Source of the DNA: Phycisphaerae bacterium
Lineage (GTDB): Bacteria; Planctomycetota; Phycisphaerae; Tepidisphaerales; Tepidisphaeraceae
NCBI GenBank assembly: GCA_014380825.1
Contig: JACMJD010000016.1
Span: 1-12,964 of the forward strand
DNA: 12,964 nucleotides
Direction: 5' to 3'
Shown piece after piece: positions 7,231 through 12,649 of this stretch. The position numbers and the translations under genes were made by a program. Position 1 is the first letter of the stretch; every line of letters starts with the position of its first letter. The notes beneath the pieces were generated by a model that was not told where the DNA came from, did not search any database, and saw nothing but the letters and a program-made list of their open reading frames with translations.

Positions 7231-8343
7231 ATGAGCGAAGAATCTCCAACACCTTCGATCAAACCGCCGCCCAAGACGTCGGCGCTCGGCGATGCCGTGC
7301 GCGCATACCTTTGGAACCTGCGACGATGGTCCGCGCGCACGTTCACGGGCGAGAATCTCGTCTCCAGCATGAAGACGTTCGCCTGGGTCGCCCCGCTGAC
7401 GATCCTGATCTGGGTGTATGCCGAACGCGAACAGGTCGTGCAGCGGGAGACGACGATACCGATCGCGGTGAAGAGCACCGATCCGAATCGCATCGTGTCG
7501 CTTCGCCCAGGCGACGAGAGCATCGTCGCGTTCATCGGCGGCCCGCGCCTGGCGGTCGATCGGGTAATCGAGCTGGTCACCAATCCCGGCAAGGGACCAA
7601 TCGTGCAGATTGAGATTGATGGCCGCGGCTATGAATCCGGCAAATGGGTGCCGGTCGATACCGAGCGATATGTCGGCGAGAATCCGATCTTTCGCAACCG
7701 CGGTGTGGCCATCACGAGTTGCAAGCCACGAACGCTTCAGATCCTCGTCGACGAGCTCGTCGAGCGCGATGTTGAAGTGCGCGTGCCGACCGACGTGACA
7801 AATCTCGCCGGCTCACCGGTCTTCGAGCCCAGCACCGTCCGCGTGCGCGGGCCGAAGACGAAGCTGGAAGACCCGCGCCAGCCGCTGGTGATCACCGCGG
7901 ATCTGGCCAACCGCGAAGAAATCCAACTCCCCGGCCCGCACCAACTTCCGGCCGTCTCGGTGCGCGCGAACATCAGCGACCCGTCGATCACGCTGTCGCC
8001 GAGCACAGTCAAGGCCACGCTCGACGTGAGCCAGAAAGAGGAACGCTACCTGATCGCCTCGATGCCGATCTGGCAAAGCACGCCCACCGGCTTCCTCGAA
8101 AAATATCGAATCGAGTGCCCGCCAAGCATCTCCAACATCACGGTGATCGGTCCGCACGACCAGATCGAGCTGCTGCGCAAAGGCGAAGTCCGTCCCAAAG
8201 CCCAGCTAGAAGTCACGGCCGAGGACGAGGGCAAACAACGCACCGCGCGCGAGCTCAAGTTCGACCTCCCCGATCGGGTAAAAGTCGTCGCGGAGGACAA
8301 AGAAAAGACGAAGGTTCTTTTCCAACTCGTGAAGCCGGAGTGA
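7231..8343 (+). CDS. cdaR: YbbR-domain protein, CdaA regulator
   Basis: A 370-residue protein from the ATG at 7231; an in-frame TTG at 7204 would add nine residues and is less likely. One membrane helix lies at about 48-63 (MKTFAWVAPLTILIWVYA) after a proline-rich cytosolic N-terminus. A long extracytoplasmic region with repeated beta-rich YbbR units follows. Unit starts are visible at IPIAVKSTDPNRIVSLRPG, VEVRVPTDVTNLAGSPVFEP and ASMPIWQSTPTGFLEKYRIE, with VRVRGPKT and ITVIGPHDQI as equivalent strands. In known systems CdaR binds the CdaA membrane part and modulates c-di-AMP synthesis. The usual third partner glmM is not next door here. A 20-bp perfect palindrome covers its stop codon. Confidence 0.92.
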   Translation: MSEESPTPSIKPPPKTSALGDAVRAYLWNLRRWSARTFTGENLVSSMKTFAWVAPLTILIWVYAEREQVVQRETTIPIAVKSTDPNRIVSLRPGDESIVAFIGGPRLAVDRVIELVTNPGKGPIVQIEIDGRGYESGKWVPVDTERYVGENPIFRNRGVAITSCKPRTLQILVDELVERDVEVRVPTDVTNLAGSPVFEPSTVRVRGPKTKLEDPRQPLVITADLANREEIQLPGPHQLPAVSVRANISDPSITLSPSTVKATLDVSQKEERYLIASMPIWQSTPTGFLEKYRIECPPSISNITVIGPHDQIELLRKGEVRPKAQLEVTAEDEGKQRTARELKFDLPDRVKVVAEDKEKTKVLFQLVKPE

Positions 8344-8357
8344 TCGATCGATCACTC
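8338..8357. repeat. Perfect 20-bp palindrome at the cdaR stop codon
   Basis: GAGTGATCGATCGATCACTC is fully self-complementary and includes the cdaR TGA at 8341-8343. As RNA it gives an 8-bp stem with a GAUC loop. There is no following T run, so it is not a standard terminator; it may be a weak 3'-end stabiliser. Confidence 0.6.
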
Positions 8358-8468
8358 GTAACGTCTGGACTACGACTCCGCTCCCCGCACGCCCGGTCAG
8401 AGCGGCCCGCGCTGAGCTTGTCGGACCGTACTCCGCGCCGGCCGGGATTCGTTTCGGGAGGGAACAAA

Positions 8469-8550
8469 GGGGTCACGTCCTGCTCGGTACAAAACTCAAG
8501 CAAGCGAGCCGACGATGTGCATCAGGTTGGGACAGAATGAACGTGACCCC
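8469..8550. mobile_element. 82-bp MITE/REP-like element with 10-bp terminal inverted repeats
   Basis: GGGGTCACGT at 8469-8478 and ACGTGACCCC at 8541-8550 are perfect complements around 62 bp. The interior has a smaller pair, GCTCG/CGAGC. GGGGTCA-type ends are, from memory, common at ends associated with IS200/Y1-like (REP-associated) transposases, but no transposase is present here. The element ends three bases before the start codon of the next gene, so it could supply that gene's 5' end. No target-site duplication was found. Confidence 0.5.
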
Positions 8551-8553
8551 ATA

Positions 8554-9021
8554 ATGGCCTTGACGACGAACCACCTCCTTAAGCTGAGCACGGGTGTCGT
8601 CGGCGCAATTTGTGCCGCGTGGTTGCTGACAATCTCCCTTGCATATTGCGTCTCGATGAACCGGGAGACAATGGAAGTCTGGCCACTGCGATCGCCCACC
8701 CCGCTTGCTGCTTCGCTTTATCTGCTTTGGAGCATCGTCTTGCTGCCGGCTGGCTTGGTGTTTGGATTGAATCACTTCCGAAACAGACGAGGCACTCTGC
8801 TCGTTCTTATTGGCCTGACCATTGCGCTGTGGTGCAACGCCGTGCTGCTGACGCTGCCGTACCTCGGCGTGTACCCCAATCTCATCACAATCACGCTTGT
8901 GAAAACGATCGCGCGACAGCCGATCACCCCGACATTCGAAACGCTCACGGTTCTGGTTTTGAATCTTGTGATTTGGGGAGGATTGGGCCTCCTCGCCGTG
9001 CGCACCAAGCGCGATCACTGA
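8554..9021 (+). CDS. Four-helix membrane protein with zinc-ribbon tail cut off by TGA
   Basis: A 155-residue integral membrane protein. I start at ATG 8554, just after the inverted-repeat element; an upstream in-frame ATG at 8515 would lie inside that element. Hydrophobic helices lie at about 13-31, 52-73, 80-101 and 131-148, followed by a basic end RTKRDH and a TGA (9019-9021). The same frame then continues AGCVYDLRATPGRCPECGT and ends at a TAG at 9100-9102. If the TGA were a Cys codon, the tail would be the normal C-x-x-C...C-x-x-C ribbon of the family, with exact spacing. So this is most simply a nonsense mutation that removed the tail. Readthrough or selenocysteine insertion is possible but unsupported. 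Function unknown. Confidence 0.65.
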   Translation: MALTTNHLLKLSTGVVGAICAAWLLTISLAYCVSMNRETMEVWPLRSPTPLAASLYLLWSIVLLPAGLVFGLNHFRNRRGTLLVLIGLTIALWCNAVLLTLPYLGVYPNLITITLVKTIARQPITPTFETLTVLVLNLVIWGGLGLLAVRTKRDH

Positions 9022-9027
9022 GCGGGC

Positions 9028-9077
9028 TGCGTCTACGACCTCCGCGCCACGCCGGGGCGATGTCCGGAATGCGGGAC
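9028..9077 (+). repeat. 50-bp zinc-ribbon unit R1
   Basis: Two mismatches to the R2/R4 consensus. In frame with the preceding gene but beyond its TGA, which replaces the first Cys codon. It encodes CVYDLRATPGRCPECGT: the usual CGY is CVY. It runs into a CTTCGACAGG repeat word at 9086-9095. Confidence 0.9.
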
Positions 9078-9120
9078 GGCCGCGGCTTCGACAGGCCCTT
9101 AGCCGAGTTACGATGCACTG

Positions 9121-9735
9121 GTGGGAAAGCCACGACGCATTCTCCGATTGTTCACCACAGCCTCCGCCGGGCTGTTCCTCGCTTCGGTATTCCTGTGGAT
9201 ACGAAGCTTCAGTGTTCGAGATACGATTCTTCACATCGAACACGATGGCACGAATTACCAGGCGTGGGCTGCTTACTCGTACGCGGGATCAGTTTTATTT
9301 GATCAGCACTGGGGCCGACTCGCTCCGGATGGGACGTACTTCGGGTTCAGACGAAGCCTCCTCCGCATCGAGGAGATCCGGAAGTGGAATTTCATAAGTA
9401 GTCCTAGCGCCGATGTAAGTTCGGCGAAGTTCGACTGGGATGGGCTGGGGTTCGCGCATCGTCCGTATACTCCGCCCAAGCCGCCCATGCCGACAGATCG
9501 ATGGGCAGACCCTCAGAAGGATGCAAGCTGGGGGCTGAAGTTTCCACATGCACTCTTGGCGCTATTGTTCGTGATCGCGCCCCTTTGGCATCTTGGGTCT
9601 TACTACAGAGCAAGGCGACGAAGATTGATCGGCCGTTGCCTGCAATGCGGCTACGACCTCCGCGCCACGCCGGCGCGATGTCCGGAATGCGGGACCCTTC
9701 GACAGGACTCAGGGCAGGCGGCTGCACGGGCTTGA
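9121..9735 (+). CDS. Exported protein with C-terminal zinc ribbon (CGYDLRATP family)
   Basis: A 204-residue protein and the one intact member of the tail family here. Helix 1 lies at about 10-27 and a middle region (about 30-140) is presumably outside the cytosol (NYQAWAAYSY, WGLKFPHALL). Helix 2 lies at about 142-160, followed by a basic patch RARRRRLIGR and a cytosolic ribbon with C173, C176, C187 and C190 ([20 protein letters not shown]). Four cysteines in two CxxC pairs imply one zinc ion. The family recurs in planctomycetes; its function is unknown to me. The last 12 residues come from a CCTTCGACAGGACTCAGGGC repeat running into the gene. The start is GTG, 6 bp after TACGAT, with no ribosome-binding site, so a leaderless mRNA is likely. 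The convergent gene's stop is 10 bp away. Confidence 0.8.
   Translation: MGKPRRILRLFTTASAGLFLASVFLWIRSFSVRDTILHIEHDGTNYQAWAAYSYAGSVLFDQHWGRLAPDGTYFGFRRSLLRIEEIRKWNFISSPSADVSSAKFDWDGLGFAHRPYTPPKPPMPTDRWADPQKDASWGLKFPHALLALLFVIAPLWHLGSYYRARRRRLIGRCLQCGYDLRATPARCPECGTLRQDSGQAAARA
9646..9695 (+). repeat. 50-bp zinc-ribbon unit R2 (translated)
   Basis: Identical to R4 over all 50 bp, including third codon positions. It lies in frame at the 3' end of the 9121 gene. It contains inverted repeat CGCGCC-ACGCC-GGCGCG. Confidence 0.95.
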
Positions 9736-9745
9736 CGTCGCCCGA

Positions 9746-10102
9746 TTAGCGTTCGTCGAGTTCACCGCTACCTGGCATTCGGCCATGCTCGTCGATGTAG
9801 GTCACCATCTCTTGCAACCATCGAAGCATTTCGTCGAGGGCATCGCCGGAAGCTGCAGATGTTAGCGCTAGCTCGAGTTGATCCGCTTCGTCGCTGGTAG
9901 GAGTTCGACCATGTTCCGTCATGAAGGCGATCGTTCGGCGGTAGCAATCGGCCACCTTTGCCGGAGCTTCCGGACTCCCGTGGCCGGGGATCCGCTGATC
10001 GGCGTGGGCATCGCAGAGATGGCTTTCGCTTTTGATCCCGTTGTGGATTTCCGTCAGGTGCACCGTAGATGGGGAGTCGCACAGGTCGCACTTCATCGCC
10101 AT
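9746..10102 (-). CDS. McsA-like zinc-finger protein
   Basis: A 118-residue protein, the only minus-strand gene in the array. The N-terminus KCDLCDSPSTVHLTEIHNG followed by SHLCDAHA resembles the McsA/UvrB-associated zinc finger, with C5, C8, C30 and H33; H33 replaces the usual fourth Cys. Residues 54-118 hold two related units, FMTEHGRTPTSDE and YIDEHGRMPGSGE, suggesting an internal duplication. McsA normally activates the McsB arginine kinase in the protein quality-control pathway. Here only the finger is shared, so I infer metal and protein binding, not that role. A TATAAT hexamer on the minus strand ends 2 bp before the first ATG. A transcript from it would be leaderless and start near the second ATG (10096). 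Its 5' side abuts repeat R3. Confidence 0.7.
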   Translation of the reverse strand: MAMKCDLCDSPSTVHLTEIHNGIKSESHLCDAHADQRIPGHGSPEAPAKVADCYRRTIAFMTEHGRTPTSDEADQLELALTSAASGDALDEMLRWLQEMVTYIDEHGRMPGSGELDER

Positions 10103-10131
10103 GATTATAACGCCATGCGAACAGTTGAGCG

Positions 10132-10181
10132 TGCGGCTACGACCTCGGCGCCACGCCGGCGCGATGTCCGGAATGCGGGAC
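10132..10181 (+). repeat. 50-bp zinc-ribbon unit R3 (orphan)
   Basis: One mismatch to R2/R4 (CTCGGC for CTCCGC). There is no plus-strand gene before it; a TGA lies 6 bp upstream in its frame (10126-10128). The frame continues open into the next gene, but there is no start codon inside the unit. It sits at the 5' end of the McsA-like gene on the other strand. Confidence 0.9.
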
Positions 10182-10221
10182 ACACGCAATGCAGAATGCT
10201 CCGCCGGGGTACAATCCGCGC

Positions 10222-10744
10222 GTGCGAAAGCTGCGTCGTATCGTGCTCAATGCGCTCACGGTGCTCTCAGCTCTGCTCTTGGTTACGGCGATCTTCGGTT
10301 GGAAACGCAGCATGACGAGACACGATCTCGTGAACTGGCAGCCAACCGACAACTCGCTCGCATACGTGCTGCTGCCAGCCAGCGGAGAGCTCACGCTTGG
10401 CCAAGGGTTTTTCTGGGGCTTGGAAAACCGTGCGCGATTCTATTACAGCCACGCGAGGGTCGCTGCAAGACCGTTTTCTTTGGGTGATCCGATACACGTG
10501 GGTGAGCTTCCGGTGGATGGGCATCCAAGATCCTGCGAACCGAAGCATGATCATCGTCGCTATTCCGTACTGGTTGATCTGCTGTGTCTCGATTGCAGTT
10601 CCCGTCGGCCGCGCTTCGGTACGGACAATTCGCCAATTCAGATCGCGTAGGGAAGGGCTGTGCGTCACCTGCGGCTACGACCTCCGCGCCACGCCGGCGC
10701 GATGTCCGGAATGCGGGACTGAGCCATTGCGGATTGCGGATTGA
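10222..10744 (+). pseudogene. Frameshifted zinc-ribbon family member
   Basis: The first part, from GTG at 10222, reads RKLRRIVLNALTVLSALLLV (helix 1) and continues to about WGLENRARFYYSHAR. The family-like second half is one frame over: LQDRFLWVIRYTWVSFRWMG, then helix 2 RSMIIVAIPYWLICCVSIAV, a basic patch, and the ribbon [21 protein letters not shown], ending at a TGA (10742-10744). The shift lies between about 10440 and 10475. Each half ends or begins out of frame alone, so the gene is broken, unless the shift is a sequencing error or programmed. The start is 6 bp after TACAAT, as in other genes here. The last residues EPLRIAD come from a GCGGATT repeat. Confidence 0.7.
10670..10719 (+). 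repeat. 50-bp zinc-ribbon unit R4
   Basis: Identical to R2. In frame with the second half of the broken gene, so its four cysteines are intact on paper. Confidence 0.95.
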
Positions 10745-10757
10745 TGAATGCAGAATG
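10729..10757. repeat. GCGGATT / AATGCAGAATG low-complexity repeat
   Basis: GCGGATTGCGGATTGATG followed by AATGCAGAATG. The last word also occurs at 10188-10198 just after R3, and both copies are followed within about 12 bp by GGTACAAT. So a repeat-plus-promoter block appears twice. Confidence 0.6.
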
Positions 10758-10767
10758 ATCAGCGCGG

Positions 10768-10773
10768 TACAAT
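10768..10773 (+). promoter_or_regulatory. Possible -10 element TACAAT
   Basis: GGTACAAT matches the hexamer placed before the GTG at 10222. Here it lies 84 bp before the ATG at 10858, so it would give a leadered mRNA. No clear -35 box. Confidence 0.3.
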
Positions 10774-10857
10774 AAATCGGAGCGCCCGATCGACGTTGAA
10801 CCAATCCATTATGCAGATCGAGTGACGCCGTCGGCGCGGCATCCCCTGACACGAGTC

Positions 10858-11235
10858 ATGAAATACGCGATCTGCGCTGCGCTTGCTCTGGTGCTCGCTG
10901 CGCTGGGATGGATCGTCGGCATCATTGTTTTGGGACCGTCGATTACAGTTGCGGTCACGAACCAGGGCCCGGCCGTCATGCGCAGCGTGACAGTGCTCCT
11001 CGGCGGAAAAGCGGTGTCCATCGGTGACATTCCAGTTGGACTAACACGCACAGCGCGCGTCAGGCCCGAGGGTGATTCCGGTGTCGAGATACGGTTTATC
11101 AACTCAAGCGGCGATCCATCCAGCCTGATTATGGGCACATACATCTCGAATGGTTTTGGTGGGGATATCCATATCACGATCGCGAATGAGAAGGTCACGG
11201 CGACAAAGGTCAACATTGGACCGCGTTTGTTCTAA
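10858..11235 (+). CDS. Small membrane-anchored protein, unknown
   Basis: A 125-residue protein from the ATG at 10858 (MKYAICAALALVLAALGWIVG); a GTG 36 bp upstream would put charged residues before the signal and is less likely. One N-terminal helix at about 3-24, then a beta-rich extracytoplasmic domain with the pattern ITVAVTNQGPAVMRSVTVLL, SIGDIPVGLTRTARVRPEGD and DIHITIANEKVTATKVNIGP. The VTNxGP start, the central GDIxxG turn and the closing strand pair suggest a small immunoglobulin-like or carbohydrate-binding-like sandwich. This is inference from pattern. Similar short proteins are, from memory, frequent in planctomycetes. Zinc-ribbon unit R5 begins 22 bp after the stop but is out of frame with this gene. 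Confidence 0.65.
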   Translation: MKYAICAALALVLAALGWIVGIIVLGPSITVAVTNQGPAVMRSVTVLLGGKAVSIGDIPVGLTRTARVRPEGDSGVEIRFINSSGDPSSLIMGTYISNGFGGDIHITIANEKVTATKVNIGPRLF

Positions 11236-11257
11236 ATGCTTCGCTTTTCGCCATCGG

Positions 11258-11304
11258 CGCGGGTACGACCTCCGCGCCACGCCGGCGCGATGTCCGGAAT
11301 GCGG
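11258..11304 (+). repeat. 50-bp zinc-ribbon unit R5 (untranslated, ends eroded)
   Basis: The core ACGACCTCCGCGCCACGCCG to GAATGCGG is unchanged, but the first codon is CGC (Cys lost) and the final GGAC is replaced. It lies one frame off the preceding gene and after its stop. The same core in its own frame would read [17 protein letters not shown]. Confidence 0.85.
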
Positions 11305-11373
11305 CCAGTCTGCCGCCTGCGGATGCACTCGCTTTCGTGCGATGGACCGCGAACAGTTTGGTTTGCGGGACGG

Positions 11374-11391
11374 ATGCTAGAACTCTAGCAT
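11374..11391. promoter_or_regulatory. 18-bp palindrome upstream of the last cassette gene
   Basis: ATGCTAGA (11374-11381) and TCTAGCAT (11384-11391) are perfect complements around AC, ending 8 bp before the ATG at 11400. The right arm includes TAGCAT, a plausible -10 hexamer, so this may be an operator overlapping a leaderless promoter. Confidence 0.45.
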
Positions 11392-11399
11392 GATCGAAA

Positions 11400-11699
11400 A
11401 TGGCAAAGCAACGATCACTTGTGTGGGTGCTAATTTGCATTGGGATCATGGCGAGCGGTTTTGCTGTGCACAAGGTGATTGGATGGGATTCACGCTACGA
11501 ACCTGAGAAGCTGATCGGGTTATCAGAGTCGCAGGTCTTGGCAACGTTTGGGGTGCCGGACTATTACAATCGAGATGTGGGTTTAGCCTCACCCCCCGAG
11601 ATACCGGTGGCGATTGCATACCATGGGCCGCTCGGCCAGACGTACGTGATCACGTTCGTCGATGGGAAGGTGACCGACGTCCGGCGACTCCGAAAATAG
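11400..11699 (+). CDS. Small membrane-anchored SmpA/BamE-like protein
   Basis: A 99-residue protein. An N-terminal hydrophobic segment lies at about 7-25 (LVWVLICIGIMASGFAVHKV) with no lipobox cysteine, so it is a membrane anchor or signal peptide. The remainder resembles the small alpha-beta fold of SmpA/OmlA (BamE) proteins: LIGLSESQVLATFGVPDYYN (38-57, helix and G-x-P-D turn), then YHGPLGQTYVITFVDGKVTDVRRL (74-98, two strands ending in a DGKV turn). In proteobacteria BamE acts in outer-membrane protein assembly; here only the fold is suggested and the role is unknown. There is no ribosome-binding site; a TAGCAT hexamer 8 bp upstream suggests a leaderless mRNA. R6 lies 66 bp downstream in the same frame, but behind this TAG and another TGA. 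Confidence 0.65.
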   Translation: MAKQRSLVWVLICIGIMASGFAVHKVIGWDSRYEPEKLIGLSESQVLATFGVPDYYNRDVGLASPPEIPVAIAYHGPLGQTYVITFVDGKVTDVRRLRK

Positions 11700-11741
11700 C
11701 TCGGGTGGCGTTAGAGGACAGCGCGACAGTCGCGACAGTGA

Positions 11742-11840
<99 letters not shown>

Positions 11841-12551
11841 TGAACGCGTGAGCAGGTGAAACGAGAAAGCGGCGTCATTACTGATAAGCCAAGCTGATGA
11901 CCCCGTTTTCGCTCCCTTCCTTGCGCTGCGCCAATCGGCCTTGCGGCGCGCAGCGCTGTAAAGGTGAAAATCGAAAAATCTGTCTGCGTTTTCAGCGTGC
12001 ATTGACTGGTTTGCCGATTGCGCTGCGCGGATGAAGCGCGCCGCGCGCAACGGGTCCAGGTATATGGGGCGCGCATGTTTTTTTGCGCCCCGCCCGGCGA
12101 GGTCCGGTGTTCTTTGAGAACTTGGTTCGAAAGCGATGGCCGAGGACGCGATTGGATTCCCGAGAATTCCCGAAAATGCCCGATCGGCCGGAATCGTCTC
12201 AGCGGCAAGCGTTGGCCCGGCCGGACGTTGGGCTTCTGCGAGGCGCGGACCATCGGGAATGGCAAGAATGGAGTCGAGAAACATTCGAAAACGAAGCCAT
12301 TTGACCGCAACGGTCGGTCCGCTCGTACGGAGTGCAGCGGCCGGTACTTAGGCGAGTTTTGAGGCGTTGGCTGATAGGAAATGCGCGATCAAATCTGACG
12401 GAACGAAGCCATCGGCCCGATGGTTGAATTTGCTCCGCAAGTTCTTGTGGAATCACAGATTTCGGTTTGGTAGGATTTTCGGCGGTACGGTTCGCGTTCC
12501 TGGTTCATGGTGCGTTGCTTTGTATCTCGCCTCGACATCATCTGCTGTTCG
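11841..12551. other. About 700 bp with no supported gene
   Basis: Open frames here on either strand lack ribosome-binding sites, family-like sequence and consistent third-position GC. The region does contain structure. There is a GAGCAGGTGAA low-complexity stretch at its start. A GGGGCGC/GCGCCCC hairpin sits at 12066-12091 with a T-rich 12-nt loop. Three tandem 10-bp units lie at 12156-12185 (ATTCCCGAGA, ATTCCCGAAA, ATGCCCGATC). A 15-bp palindrome CCATCGG-C-CCGATGG is at 12409-12423. It could hold an unrecognised RNA gene or a regulatory region; I found no tmRNA, RNase P or SRP signature. Confidence 0.4.
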
Positions 12552-12623
12552 CGCAGTCCTACCCTGCGGGCCTCAGCCAAAGGCCCCTTTCGGTCAAACC
12601 CGGAAAGTTCAAAGTGGGTTTGA
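12552..12623 (+). promoter_or_regulatory. Leader with three consecutive hairpins before the RRM gene
   Basis: CGCAG/CTGCG (12552-12556 and 12564-12568), GGGCCT/AGGCCC (12568-12573 and 12581-12586), and TCAAACCC/GGGTTTGA (12594-12601 and 12616-12623) are perfect pairs in a row. They end 26 bp before the ATG. The position suggests a structured 5' leader; autoregulation by the RNA-binding product or temperature control are possible. No long T run follows, so a terminator is less likely. Confidence 0.45.
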
Positions 12624-12649
12624 ATCGCCCTATTTATTGAGGAGATCGC

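Noticed and set aside
10189..10650. Intact 153-codon protein from ATG 10189
   Set aside because: The second half in this frame is unlike the family, while the next frame carries helix 2 and the ribbon; treated as a frameshifted gene starting at GTG 10222.
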